Part shown: piece by piece, positions 1 through 8,693 of the stretch
How positions within the stretch are numbered: position 1 is the first letter of the stretch
How the letters are laid out: each line of letters starts with the position of its first letter
Assembly: GCA_937974195.1 (NCBI GenBank)
Contig: CALJIC010000011.1
Coordinates: forward strand, 12,316 to 76,315
Source: an uncultured Roseiflexaceae bacterium
GTDB taxonomy: Bacteria > Chloroflexota > Chloroflexia > Chloroflexales > Roseiflexaceae
Reading direction: 5' to 3'
Length of the DNA stretch: 64,000 nt
Position numbers and translations under genes: made by a program
Notes under the pieces: generated by a model
Seen by the model: the letters and a program-made list of their open reading frames with translations, nothing else
What the model was told of the DNA's origin: nothing
Databases searched by the model: none

Positions 1-33
1 CTCGACCTGTCAGCGCAAGGGAGCACCACATGA
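1..33 (+). CDS. possible 3' end of an upstream gene (partial)
   Basis: From the window edge a frame reads ten sense codons and ends in TGA at 31-33, which would overlap the ATG of the next gene in an ATGA arrangement. Such 4-nt overlaps are common in translationally coupled operons. The piece is too short to identify, and the frame could be chance. Confidence 0.3.
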   Translation, partial: LDLSAQGSTT

Positions 34-917
34 ACCCCCTTCTGCAGCGGCTGGGCTTCGGCCCGAACGACCGGGTGGCGATCGTCCACGCCGACGACAT
101 CGGCGCCTACCAGGCGTCGCTGCCCGCGATCGCGGATCTGTTCGAGGCCGGGCTGGTCTCCTCGTGTGCCACGATGGTGCCATGCCCCTGGTTCCCGGCG
201 GTGGTCGCCTTCGCGCGCGCCAACCCGTCGGCCGACATCGGGGTCCACACGACGATCACCAGCGAGTACGAGCTGTATCGCTGGGGGCCCGTCGGCCCGC
301 GCGACCCGGCGAGCGGCCTGCTTGACGCCGATGGCTACTTCCACCGCAGCGTGGCGGGCGTGATGGCCGCGGCGCCGGAGGCGGTGGCGGCCGAGCTGCG
401 CGTCCAGGTCGAGCGGGCGCTGGCGGCCGGGATCGACGTGACGCACGTGGACTCGCACATGGGCGCCGTCTTCATCCCGGCGTTCCTTCCCGGCTACCTG
501 GCGGCCGCGGAGGTGGCGCGGGTGCCGGCGTTTCTGCTGCGAGCTGACGCGCAGCAGCTGCGGGAGCGCGGCCTGCCCGAGCCGTTGATCGCGCAGCTGC
601 TGGACATGCTCCGCGAGGCCGAGGCGTCCGGCCTGCCGGTCGTGGACCACCTGGCGATGATGCCGCTGGAGCGCCACGCCGACCGCGTGGCGGAGGCGAA
701 GGCGGTGTTCGACGCGCTGCCGCCCGGCCTGAGCTACGTGATCCTCCACCCGGCGCAGGACACCCCCGAGCTGCGCGCCGCAGCGCCGTCGGACTGGCAG
801 GCGCGCGCGGCGGACTACGAGGCGTTCTGCAGCCGCGAGCTGCGCGACTACGTCCGCTCGCGCGGGGTGCAGGTGATCGGGTGGCGAACGATCAGGGATG
901 CGCTGCGCGCCTCGTAG
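30..917 (+). CDS. YdjC/ChbG-family carbohydrate deacetylase
   Basis: The 295-residue protein belongs by motif to the YdjC/ChbG (HpnK) polysaccharide-deacetylase-like fold, whose members remove acetyl groups from N-acetylated sugars such as chitooligosaccharides using a divalent metal. Visible metal-site signatures are HADDIG (about 20-25), the DIGVHTT strand (69-75) and THVDSHMG (138-145). The length is typical and no signal peptide is present, so it should be cytoplasmic. AGGGAG lies just upstream of the ATG. It may overlap a preceding gene by 4 nt. The convergent acyl-CoA ligase gene ends 39 nt downstream. The natural substrate cannot be read from sequence. Confidence 0.85.
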   Translation: MNPLLQRLGFGPNDRVAIVHADDIGAYQASLPAIADLFEAGLVSSCATMVPCPWFPAVVAFARANPSADIGVHTTITSEYELYRWGPVGPRDPASGLLDADGYFHRSVAGVMAAAPEAVAAELRVQVERALAAGIDVTHVDSHMGAVFIPAFLPGYLAAAEVARVPAFLLRADAQQLRERGLPEPLIAQLLDMLREAEASGLPVVDHLAMMPLERHADRVAEAKAVFDALPPGLSYVILHPAQDTPELRAAAPSDWQARAADYEAFCSRELRDYVRSRGVQVIGWRTIRDALRAS

Positions 918-956
918 GCCGCCTTCCACGCTGGCGAAGGGCACAACACCAGCCGG

Positions 957-2633
957 TCAGCCCTCGCGCTCCCGCTCCACCAAGGCGCGGCGTAACACCT
1001 TGCCGATGAACGAGCGCGGCAGCGCGTCGAGGAACTCGACGGCCCCGGGCACCTTGTAGCTGCTCAGGCGCTCCCTGAGGAAGGCGAGGATCTCGTCCGG
1101 GGTCGCGCTCTCGCCGCGGCGCAGCACCACGAACGCCTTCAGATCGGTGCGGCCTGAGCTGGGGACCCCGGCCACCGCCGCCTCGAGCACCTTGGGGTGC
1201 TCGTACAGCACCTCCTCCACGTCGCGCGGGTAGATGTTGTACTGCCCGGCGATGATCATCTCCTTGCGGCGCTCGATGACCCGGAAGAAGCCCTGCTCGT
1301 CCATCTCGGCCACATCGCCGGTGCGCAGCCAGCCGCCGGGCAGCAGCACCTCGGCGGTCTCGGCCGGGCGGTTCCAGTAGCCCTGCATGAGCTGCGGGCC
1401 GCGCACGAGCAGCTCGCCCACCTTCCCCGGCAGCAGGTCCGCGCCGGTCTGCAGGTCGACGATCTTCGCCTCGGTCGAGGGGAGCGGCAGGCCGATGAAG
1501 CCGTGGCGGTCGTGGTGGCCGCGCAGCGGGTTCACGTGCGTGACCGGCCCGGCTTCGGTGAGGCCGTAGCCCTCCACCAGGTGGGCGCGCGTGATGCGCT
1601 CGAAGCCCTCCTGGACCTCGATCGGCAGCGGCGCCGCGCCGCTGATGCACGCCCGCAGCGACGCGAGCCCGTAGCGGCGGGCGTCCCGGACCTCGTTGAT
1701 CGCCGCGTACATCGGCGGCACGCCGGGGAAGATCGTCGGGCGCTCGCGCCGCACCGCGTGCAGCACGTTCATGGTCTCGAAGGTCGGCAGCAGGATCATC
1801 GCGGCGCCGAGCGCGGCCGCCAGGTTCATGCAGGCGGTCATGCCGTAGGCGTGCGAGAAGGGCAGCGCACAGAGGATGCGCTCGGCGCCGCGCCGGGCGT
1901 CGGGCATCCAGGCGGCGAGCTGCAGCGCGTTCGCCACCAGGCTGCGGTGGGTGTGCAGCACGCCCTTCGGCTCGCCGGTGGTGCCGCCGGTGTAGAGCAG
2001 CGCGGCGGGCGAGGCGGGCGCGGCGAGGGGCGGGTCAGGCGAATGGGCGCCCTGGGCCGCGCCGAGCATGCGCGCCATCCAGAGCGAGCGTCGCGCCTCC
2101 GCGTCCGGCACGCGGTGGCCCTCGCGCTCCTGGCGCAGCAGCGTGAAGAGCTGGCGCTGCGAGCTGGGGAGAAACTCCTTCAGATTGGTGTAGATCACCC
2201 GCCTGACCGGGGCGCGCGCCCGCACCTGCGCGATCAGCGGGTGGAACATGCTCAGCGCGAGCAGCGTGTCGGCCTGGGCGTCCTCGATCTGGCGGATCAG
2301 GCCGCCGGCCTCGAAGATCGGGTTGGTGAGCACCACCACCGCGCCGGCGCGCAGCGCCCCGTAGTAGCCGATCACCGCCTGCGGAATGTTCGGGAGCACC
2401 AGCACCACGCGATCGCCCGGCTGCAGGCCCTCGTCCAGCAGCGCGGCGGCGAAGCGGCTGGACAGCCGGTCGAGCTCGGCGTAGCTGATCGTCCGGCCGT
2501 AGAACAGCACCGCCGGCGCGTCCGGGTGCCCGCGCGCCGCAGCGCTCAGGAGATCCGGCAGCGTCAGCGGCGGAACCTCGATCGCCGGCGGGACGCCGGG
2601 GTCGTAGTGGGCGTGCCACGGGCTCGCGCTCAT
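957..2633 (-). CDS. long-chain fatty acid--CoA ligase (AMP-binding enzyme)
   Basis: An acyl-CoA synthetase of the ANL superfamily that activates a fatty acid through an acyl-AMP intermediate and transfers it to CoA. The adenylate P-loop YTGGTTGEPKG (about 214-224), a YGLTEAGP motif mid-protein and the C-terminal catalytic-lysine region SFIGKVLRR are all visible. I place the start at the ATG at 2633, which has GAGCGAGG upstream. A longer frame begins at 2672, but a TACAAT box overlaps that ATG and probably is the -10 element of this gene. At 558 residues it has normal FadD-like length. Chain-length preference is not readable. Confidence 0.88.
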   Translation of the reverse strand: MSASPWHAHYDPGVPPAIEVPPLTLPDLLSAAARGHPDAPAVLFYGRTISYAELDRLSSRFAAALLDEGLQPGDRVVLVLPNIPQAVIGYYGALRAGAVVVLTNPIFEAGGLIRQIEDAQADTLLALSMFHPLIAQVRARAPVRRVIYTNLKEFLPSSQRQLFTLLRQEREGHRVPDAEARRSLWMARMLGAAQGAHSPDPPLAAPASPAALLYTGGTTGEPKGVLHTHRSLVANALQLAAWMPDARRGAERILCALPFSHAYGMTACMNLAAALGAAMILLPTFETMNVLHAVRRERPTIFPGVPPMYAAINEVRDARRYGLASLRACISGAAPLPIEVQEGFERITRAHLVEGYGLTEAGPVTHVNPLRGHHDRHGFIGLPLPSTEAKIVDLQTGADLLPGKVGELLVRGPQLMQGYWNRPAETAEVLLPGGWLRTGDVAEMDEQGFFRVIERRKEMIIAGQYNIYPRDVEEVLYEHPKVLEAAVAGVPSSGRTDLKAFVVLRRGESATPDEILAFLRERLSSYKVPGAVEFLDALPRSFIGKVLRRALVEREREG

Positions 2634-2670
2634 GTGGGCCTCGCTCTGTCGTCGTTGACTGCTCGAGACC

Positions 2671-2676
2671 ATTGTA
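2671..2676 (-). promoter_or_regulatory. -10 box of the acyl-CoA ligase gene
   Basis: Reads TACAAT on the minus strand, about 38 nt before the chosen start. No good -35 hexamer is seen. Its overlap with the most upstream in-frame ATG argues for the shorter reading frame. Confidence 0.4.
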
Positions 2677-2837
2677 GCAGCCGACGATAGTGCCTCCAGA
2701 ACGGGCGGCGAAGCGCCGGCGCAGCCCCGCCCAGCGGACCTACGGACGAAAGTACCGCGCAGCTGCCCGCTTTATTGGATAACCGGCGCCCGCGCCGCGC
2801 GGTAGCTCATATGACGGGATTGCATGGCCCGTGTTCT

Positions 2838-2968
2838 CCAGAGGGCTCCGCCTCCGCAGAATTTCTGCCGGAGGTGCGGAGGGTCGCAGGCCAAGGCACG
2901 CCGTTGGGAGGCTCGGCGGGCCTGCGGCCCTCCAAAGGGCCCTTCTCCCTCGCGAAAGGGCGCCGCCA
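2838..2968. repeat. composite GC-hairpin intergenic repeat, degenerate copy
   Basis: The roughly 300-nt gap before radC holds a divergent copy of the dispersed hairpin family: short stems such as CCGCAGAA/TTCTGCCGG and a GGGCCTGCGGCCC palindrome followed by CCTCC. No convincing gene lies here. Confidence 0.45.
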
Positions 2969-3688
2969 GTGGCACAGTACTACCTGCGAATCCGCGAGCT
3001 CCCCGAGCACGAGAAGCCCCGCGAGCGGCTGCGCGACCAGGGGCCGGCCGCGCTCAGCGACGCCGAGCTGCTCGCCATCCTGCTGCGCGTGGGGGTATCC
3101 GGCGCGAACGCGGTGCAGCTCGCCCAGCAGATCCTCACCGAGTTCGGCGGGTGGGCCGGGCTGCAGCGGGCGCAGTTCCACGAGATCGCCGAGCGGCGCG
3201 GGATGGGCGAGGCTAAGACCGCCCAGCTCAAGGCCGCCCTCGAGATCGGGCGGCGCCTGCTGCTCGCCGCGCGCGAGGAGCGCTTCCAGATCCGCTCGCC
3301 CGGCGACGTCGCAACGCTGATGCAGGTCGAGATGGGCCACCTTGACCAGGAGCACCTGCGGGTGATCTGCCTTGACACCAAGAACCGCGTCCAGAAGATC
3401 CACACCGTCTACGTCGGCAGCCTCAACACCTCCATGGTCCGCATCGGCGAGATCTTCAAGGAGGCCGTCCGCCTCAACAGCGCCAGCATCATCGTCGTCC
3501 ACAACCACCCCAGCGGCGACCCGACCCCCTCGCCGGAGGACGTGCTCGTCACGCGGCAGATCATCGAGGCCGGCCAGCTCCTCGACGTCGATGTGCTGGA
3601 CCATCTGGTGATCGGCAGCGGGCGCTACGTGAGCATGCGCGAGCGCGGGCTGGCTTTTTCCAAGCAGCCTGCAGGGAACAAGGCGTGA
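2969..3688 (+). CDS. radC: RadC-family JAB/MPN-domain protein
   Basis: A UPF0758/RadC protein: an N-terminal helix-hairpin-helix region (about 30-95) followed by an MPN/JAB1 metalloprotease-like domain with HNHPSGDPTPSPED (178-191). The upstream glutamate of the JAMM site lies in the EIFKEA stretch. Despite its name, a DNA repair role for RadC is unproven. I chose the GTG at 2969 (239 residues) because GAAAGGG lies 8 nt upstream and homologues begin at YYLRIRELP. The open frame extends 46 codons further upstream, but only through repeat sequence. It converges on the histidine kinase gene. Confidence 0.88.
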   Translation: MAQYYLRIRELPEHEKPRERLRDQGPAALSDAELLAILLRVGVSGANAVQLAQQILTEFGGWAGLQRAQFHEIAERRGMGEAKTAQLKAALEIGRRLLLAAREERFQIRSPGDVATLMQVEMGHLDQEHLRVICLDTKNRVQKIHTVYVGSLNTSMVRIGEIFKEAVRLNSASIIVVHNHPSGDPTPSPEDVLVTRQIIEAGQLLDVDVLDHLVIGSGRYVSMRERGLAFSKQPAGNKA

Positions 3689-3731
3689 GGAACGGGCGTG
3701 GAGCTATCTGCCCGATGAAGGGAGGCGCGGA

Positions 3732-4931
3732 CTAGCGCGGCGCGCGTGACAGGTCGTTGTCCGCTGCCTCCGGCCTGCCGCCAGCCGCCTCCGCCCGGTG
3801 CTCTGCGGGCACGATCACCTCGATCACCGTGCCGCTCCCCGGCGCGCTCCGGACCTCCAGCGTCCCGCCGATCAGGTGCGCCCGCTCGCGCATGCCGATC
3901 AGCCCGAACCCCTGCCCCGGCTCCGGCGGCTCGCTGGCCTCGATGCCCCGCCCGTCGTCCGCCACGCTGAGCGCCAGGCGCCCACCCTCGCGGCGGAGGG
4001 TGATGCGCGCCGACTGGGCTCGGGCGTGCTTGCGGGTGTTCGCCAGCCCTTCCTGGGCGATGCGGTAGAGCGCCTCGGCGACCCGCGCCGGCACCGGGTC
4101 CACGTCCGGCCCGATGTCCGCCGTCACCTGCAGCCCGCTCTCCTCGGCGACGCGCCGCGCCAGCGCCTGCAGCGCCTCGCCGAGCGGCCCGCGCTCGAGC
4201 GGCCCGCCGCGCAGCTCCAGCACCGAGCGCCGCGCCTCCTCCAGGCTCTCGCGTGTGCGCGCCAGGGCCTGCCGGATGCGCTCGCGCGCCCGCTGCGGCG
4301 CCACCTCCAGCAGCGCGTCGGCGGCCTCGAGCTGCAGCGCGATCCCGGCCAGCTCCTGCGCCAGCGTGTCGTGGACGTCGCGCGCCAGGCGGTTGCGCTC
4401 CTCGACGCGCGCCATGTGCATCGCCTGCTCGGCCAGCCGGATGCGCTCCACGGTCGCCGCGATCTGGTAGCCGACCGCCGAGATCACCTGCAGGTCCTGG
4501 GGCGTGAACGTGTCCCAGTCCGACGTCGCCAGGTTCATGATCCCGAGCAGCTGGTCGCCCTTCATCAGCGGCATGCTCGCGTGGTAGGCCAGCCCCTGGC
4601 GGTCGCCGCTGGCCTCGCGCAGCCGGCTGCACTCGACCACCTGCCCGGCGGGGCTGAGCTCCCCTTTGCGCGCCAGCGCCTGGCAGTTACACAGGCCGTT
4701 CCACGGCTCGCCGGGGTAGGAGAGCGCCGGCGGCAGGTTGTGGTGCGCGGCTACCTCGAAGGCGCCCTCGTCGTCGCGCAGAAAGAGCCAGCCGGTGTGC
4801 AGCCCGAGCAGCTCCACCACCAGCGGCAGCGTGACATCGAGCGTCTCCGGCAGGCTCACGCCGCGGTTGAGCGTCTCGGCGATCTCTTTCAGCACCCGCA
4901 GCGTGCTCGTCGCGTTGTAGCGTGGTCGCAT
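3732..4931 (-). CDS. GAF-domain sensor histidine kinase, NarL/DesK type
   Basis: A soluble 399-residue two-component kinase. An N-terminal GAF domain (about 15-160) contains the cysteines of CNCQ (81-83) and Cys101. A HisKA_3 dimerisation region follows with ERNRLARDVHDTLAQ (phospho-acceptor His187), then an HATPase_c domain with an N box near ALYRIAQEGLANTRKH and a G box DDGRGI/GFGLIGMRERA. HisKA_3 kinases normally partner LuxR-type regulators, but none is adjacent. A TACAAT box sits only 6 nt before the ATG, so the mRNA may be leaderless. The signal is unknown. Confidence 0.88.
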   Translation of the reverse strand: MRPRYNATSTLRVLKEIAETLNRGVSLPETLDVTLPLVVELLGLHTGWLFLRDDEGAFEVAAHHNLPPALSYPGEPWNGLCNCQALARKGELSPAGQVVECSRLREASGDRQGLAYHASMPLMKGDQLLGIMNLATSDWDTFTPQDLQVISAVGYQIAATVERIRLAEQAMHMARVEERNRLARDVHDTLAQELAGIALQLEAADALLEVAPQRARERIRQALARTRESLEEARRSVLELRGGPLERGPLGEALQALARRVAEESGLQVTADIGPDVDPVPARVAEALYRIAQEGLANTRKHARAQSARITLRREGGRLALSVADDGRGIEASEPPEPGQGFGLIGMRERAHLIGGTLEVRSAPGSGTVIEVIVPAEHRAEAAGGRPEAADNDLSRAPR

Positions 4932-4937
4932 GCCCCT

Positions 4938-4943
4938 ATTGTA
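4938..4943 (-). promoter_or_regulatory. -10 box adjacent to the histidine kinase start
   Basis: TACAAT on the minus strand, 6 nt before the ATG of the GAF kinase. At this spacing transcription would start at or next to the ATG. No consensus -35 is visible. Confidence 0.45.
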
Positions 4944-4975
4944 CTCCCAGAACAGCGTCTGCGGGCTGCGTCCAT

Positions 4976-5076
4976 CCGCCCTCCCTCCTTAACGGGGAGG
5001 TGTGGAGGGCCTTGCCTCCCCGAACCCCTCCGACAGGTTGTGGGGCGAGGGAGAGGCCAGCGCGCCGCCCCTCACC
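4976..5076. repeat. composite intergenic repeat, module A copy
   Basis: Contains the short stem GGAGG/CCTCC (5004-5008 with 5015-5019) followed by CGAACCCCTCC, the same arrangement seen in the other intergenic copies, for example near 31.9 and 44.6 kb. Confidence 0.5.
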
Positions 5077-5105
5077 TTGACAGCCACATGCAATCGTGAT
5101 ACGCT
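5077..5105 (+). promoter_or_regulatory. candidate promoter of the VanW-family gene
   Basis: TTGACA at 5077-5082 is followed after 17 nt by TACGCT. The region down to the gene is unusually AT-rich for this window. The -10 match is weak. Confidence 0.35.
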
Positions 5106-5186
5106 TTACACGCGAAACTCAAGAATCCTAATTAGGGTGCAAGATTCCTACTACATTCTGCATGGGTGGCTCCGGAGTGTGCGCGT

Positions 5187-7088
5187 ATGCCGGAGAAGTA
5201 CTATCAGGAGTACGGCCCGATCAGCCGGAGGCGCGCCCAAGGGCGCATGGCGCTCGACGATACGCCGCCTGAGCAGATCCCTCCGCAGCCCTCGCGGCCC
5301 CGCCCGCCGCGTCGCAGGCGCCGGCGGCGCGGGCTGCCGCTGCTGCCGCTGCTGATCCTGCTGCTGGTGGGCGCCGGCGCCTACTTCGCGCTGCCGTACG
5401 CCGGCACCGTGCTCGCCGGCGACCGGGTGATGACCGGCGTCTCGCTGCAGGGCGACTCGCTGGGCGGGCTCGATCGGGCGCAGCTCGACGCCCGCGTGCA
5501 GCAGCGCTACGCCGCCTTCCTCAGCCATCCGCTGACGATCAGCTTCGAGGGCCGCACCTGGACGCCGACCCTCGAGGAGCTCGGCGCGCACCTGAGCCTC
5601 GAGCAGGTCGCTGAGGAGGCGCTGGCCGCCGGGCGCCGCGGGGACATCGTGCGGCGCGTGGACGAGCTCTGGGCGCTGTACCGCGCCGGCGGCCTGGACG
5701 TCGCGCCGCGGCTCACGGTGGATGCGCGCGCCCTCCAGGCCTACCTCACCAGCATCGCCCGCGAGATCGAGCAGCCCCCGCAGGACGCAGCCCTGAGCGT
5801 CGCGGCGGGCAAAGTCATCCCCACCCCCGCCCGCCAGGGGCGGCAGGTGCTGGTCGACGAGACCGCGGTGGAGGTGATGCGCAGCCTGCAGCGCCTCGCC
5901 CCCGGCGAGGTCGTCCTGCGCACCCGCATCCTCGAGCCTGCGCTGCCCGACGAGGGCATCGCCGGCGCCGTCGCCGACGCCCGCCGCATGCTCGCCGCGC
6001 CGCTGACCCTCAGCCAGGGCGAGCGCAGCTGGACCTGGGAGCCCGAGCGCATCGCCGAGCTGCTGGCGATCTCCGTCGAGGACGGCTACATGACGATCGA
6101 TGTGGACCCGCAGCGCCTCGAGCGGGCGGTCGAGAAGCTCGCGCAGGTGGTCGACTCCCCGAGCGTCGAGCCGCGCGTCGCCTTCCGCGGCGAGCGGCTG
6201 CAGATCGTCGAGGAGGGCCACACCGGCCTGCGCCTGAAGCAGGATGAGGCTGCCGAGGCGATCCGCGCCGCGCTCAGAGCCGGCCAGCGCACCGTCGAGC
6301 TGCCGGTCGCCGAGGTGGAGCCGCAGATCACCGCCGAGACGCTGCCGGAGCTCGGCATCGTCGAGCTGGTCGCCGAGGGCAAGTCCAGCTTCGCCGGCTC
6401 GGCCCCTTACCGCGTCACCAACATCCTGGCCGGCGCCGCTCGCATGAACGGCGTGCTGATCGCCCCCGGCGAGGAGTTCTCCTTCAACACCCAGCTCGGC
6501 GCGGTGGACGAGGCGAACGGCTTCGTCCAGGGGTACGCCGTGATCGGTAACCGCACCCAGCTCGAGTGGGGCGGCGGGGTGTGCCAGGTCTCCACCACCG
6601 TGTTCCGCGCCGCCTTCTGGGCCGGCCTGCCGTTCACCGAACGCCACGCCCACCCGTTCTACATCTCGTGGTACGACGAGTACAGCTATCCCGACCAGGC
6701 CGGGCCGGGGATGGACGCGACGATCTACACCGGCGTGCAGGACCTCCGGTTCGTCAACGACACCGGGCACTGGCTGCTGATGGAGGCCGTGGCCGATGTC
6801 GACCGGCAGGTGCTCACCGTCCGGCTGTACGGCACCAAGCCCAACCGCACGGTCTCGATCGCCGGACCGACGATCGAGAACATCGTGGCGCCGCCCAGCC
6901 AGCCGGTGTATGTGAACGACCCGAGCCTGCCCGCCGGGACGGTGAAGCAGACCGACACCGCCCGGCGCGGGATGGACATCACCGTGTACCGCCTGATCGA
7001 GGTGGACGGTCAGCAGCGCCCGCCCGAGGCCTTCTTCACCCGCTTCAAGGCCTGGCCGAACGTCTTCGTCCGCGGCACCGGCACCTGA
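5187..7088 (+). CDS. VanW-family cell-wall protein
   Basis: A 633-residue membrane-anchored protein. A proline/arginine-rich cytoplasmic N terminus precedes one transmembrane helix (about 48-70). Repeated YoaR-type putative peptidoglycan-binding domains fill most of the middle. The VanW domain lies near 405-540, with features such as APGEEFSFN and GGGVCQVSTT. VanW-like proteins accompany some glycopeptide-resistance clusters but are widespread, and their biochemical role is unsettled; no van genes are nearby. I chose the ATG at 5187, with CGGAG upstream, over the in-frame GTG at 5166. Confidence 0.85.
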   Translation: MPEKYYQEYGPISRRRAQGRMALDDTPPEQIPPQPSRPRPPRRRRRRRGLPLLPLLILLLVGAGAYFALPYAGTVLAGDRVMTGVSLQGDSLGGLDRAQLDARVQQRYAAFLSHPLTISFEGRTWTPTLEELGAHLSLEQVAEEALAAGRRGDIVRRVDELWALYRAGGLDVAPRLTVDARALQAYLTSIAREIEQPPQDAALSVAAGKVIPTPARQGRQVLVDETAVEVMRSLQRLAPGEVVLRTRILEPALPDEGIAGAVADARRMLAAPLTLSQGERSWTWEPERIAELLAISVEDGYMTIDVDPQRLERAVEKLAQVVDSPSVEPRVAFRGERLQIVEEGHTGLRLKQDEAAEAIRAALRAGQRTVELPVAEVEPQITAETLPELGIVELVAEGKSSFAGSAPYRVTNILAGAARMNGVLIAPGEEFSFNTQLGAVDEANGFVQGYAVIGNRTQLEWGGGVCQVSTTVFRAAFWAGLPFTERHAHPFYISWYDEYSYPDQAGPGMDATIYTGVQDLRFVNDTGHWLLMEAVADVDRQVLTVRLYGTKPNRTVSIAGPTIENIVAPPSQPVYVNDPSLPAGTVKQTDTARRGMDITVYRLIEVDGQQRPPEAFFTRFKAWPNVFVRGTGT

Positions 7089-7225
7089 TCGGCGCGGCTG
7101 GGCGAAAGATCTCCCGCTCAGGCGATGCTACCCAGTAGGCGTCTTGCCCGCTCGGCAGACGGATCGCCGTGGCGAGCCGTCCGCGCAGGCGCTCCGCCGG
7201 GTGGCCTGGCCCTCCCGCACCCCGC

Positions 7226-7296
7226 CGGACGCCCGCCACGGGCGCTTTCTTCCCCCGCTCTACGGTGACGTAGCCGCCGCAGGGCGGGGGCCGGAA
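7226..7296. repeat. composite intergenic repeat copy
   Basis: Holds GCCCGCCACGGGC followed by CTTTCTTCC and then a degenerate module-B hairpin (CCCCCGCTCT with CAGGGCGGGGG). It lies directly before the next gene start. Confidence 0.5.
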
Positions 7297-7303
7297 ACGA
7301 ACC

Positions 7304-8575
7304 ATGAGCGAAGCGAAAGAATACTTCTCCCTCGGCCTGACCTACTGGCCGCGCCGCGCCGCGTTCCGCATGTGGCAGAGGTACGACCGCGGCGCCGTCC
7401 GCGAGGAGCTGGCCCACATCGCCGCGCTCGGCTGCGACACGGTGCGGCTCTGCCTGCTCTGGGAGGATTTCCAGCCCGGTGCGGAGCGCCTCAACACCAG
7501 GGCGATGCGCTATCTGGAGCACGCGCTGGACATGGCGCACGCCGCCGGGCTGCGTGTCGTCCTGGCTCTGTTCCCGGTCGCGGTCGGCGGCGCGCTCTAC
7601 GTTCCCCACTGGCTCAACGGCCCCGACGTCGCGCGGGCGCTGCGCCGCGCTAGCCGCGAGCGGGCGCTGGTCGTCGTGCGCCCGCCCGGCCTGGCGCCGG
7701 TGCTCACCGGCGCCGGGTACCGCCCGGCCCAGGCCGGCGATCTCTTCAGCGAGGAGTCGGCGCTGGAGGCCCAGCACTACCTGGTGCGCGAGACGGTCGG
7801 CTACTTCGGCTCCCACCCCGCCGCCTGGGCCTGGCAGCTGGGCGAAGGCTTCGAGCGCGTCCACCGCCCCGCCTCCCAGGAAGCGGTGCGCGCCTGGTTC
7901 AGCGCCGTGGCCGAGGAGGCGCGCAGGCAGCACCCCACCGTGCGCCTGATCGGCGTCACGTCGCTCCGCGGCCTCGAGCTGCGCGCGGGCCCGCGCCCGG
8001 ATGACCTGGCCGAGATGTGCGACCTCGTGGGGGTCGCCGCCGATCCGCAGGAGCTGCCGGCCGATCAGCAGCGGCGGCACACGAACTACCCCGCCTTCCT
8101 CCACACGCTGGTCGCGGGGCTCGCCGGCCGCCGCGCGATCGTCACCAGCCTCGGCCTGCCCGGGGCCGCCGACGCGCCCGGCTGGACCGAGGACCAGAGC
8201 TACGGGAAGCGGCTGCGCGTCTTCATCGGCGACGAGTCGCAGCAGGCGAGCTACATCGATGTGGCCCTGGACCGGCTGTACCGCGATGGCGCGGCCGGCG
8301 TGTGGCTGCCCGCCTACGCCGATTTCGCCGAGGAGCTGTGGCGCACCCCGCCGCTCGACCGCTCGCTGCGCTACCGGACGCTGGGGATCGTGGACGCGAC
8401 CGGCCGCGAGAAGCCGGCTGCCGAAGCCCTGCGCTCCTTCGCCCGCAGCCTCGCGGACGCCGAGCGCAGCCAGCCGCACCCGCCGCCGCCCACGATGGAC
8501 GCCGAGCGCTACTGGCACGACCCGCAGCGCCAGCTGCGCGAGCTCTGGCGAGAGTTCAACGCCCCTGCGGAGTAG
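7304..8575 (+). CDS. glycoside-hydrolase-like TIM-barrel protein, possibly inactive
   Basis: A 423-residue cytoplasmic protein resembling clan GH-A barrels (GH5/GH42-like). It opens with GLTYWPRR, then LGCDTVRLCLLWEDFQP (beta2-type strand) and SHPAAWAWQLGEGFE, where Glu181 occupies the acid/base position although the usual preceding Asn is absent. At the later strand where the nucleophile Glu is expected (IVTEFG-like), the sequence is AIVTSLGLPG, giving Ser282. Catalytic competence is therefore doubtful. The C-terminal 40 residues are charged and poorly ordered. It stands alone between the VanW gene and upp. Confidence 0.6.
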   Translation: MSEAKEYFSLGLTYWPRRAAFRMWQRYDRGAVREELAHIAALGCDTVRLCLLWEDFQPGAERLNTRAMRYLEHALDMAHAAGLRVVLALFPVAVGGALYVPHWLNGPDVARALRRASRERALVVVRPPGLAPVLTGAGYRPAQAGDLFSEESALEAQHYLVRETVGYFGSHPAAWAWQLGEGFERVHRPASQEAVRAWFSAVAEEARRQHPTVRLIGVTSLRGLELRAGPRPDDLAEMCDLVGVAADPQELPADQQRRHTNYPAFLHTLVAGLAGRRAIVTSLGLPGAADAPGWTEDQSYGKRLRVFIGDESQQASYIDVALDRLYRDGAAGVWLPAYADFAEELWRTPPLDRSLRYRTLGIVDATGREKPAAEALRSFARSLADAERSQPHPPPPTMDAERYWHDPQRQLRELWREFNAPAE

Positions 8576-8636
8576 CCCGCCGTCTCCAGCGAGGTGCGGG
8601 AGAGGCGCGCTCGCCCGAGCCGGGAGCGAGATCAGC

Positions 8637-8642
8637 TATAAT
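8637..8642 (+). promoter_or_regulatory. -10 box of upp
   Basis: A perfect TATAAT ahead of upp. No clear -35 hexamer is found at 16-18 nt. The predicted 5' leader would be about 45 nt to the SD-supported start. Confidence 0.5.
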
Positions 8643-8693
8643 GGGACGCGGCCCGCTACCATGAGGCACCGAGGAGGCACCGAGGAGGCGCCG

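Noticed and set aside
2831..2968. 46-codon N-terminal extension of RadC
   Set aside because: Encoded by repeat sequence, absent from RadC proteins, while a GTG with SD occurs exactly where homologues begin.
5166..5186. GTG start for the VanW-family protein
   Set aside because: No SD at proper spacing; the ATG at 5187 has CGGAG upstream.
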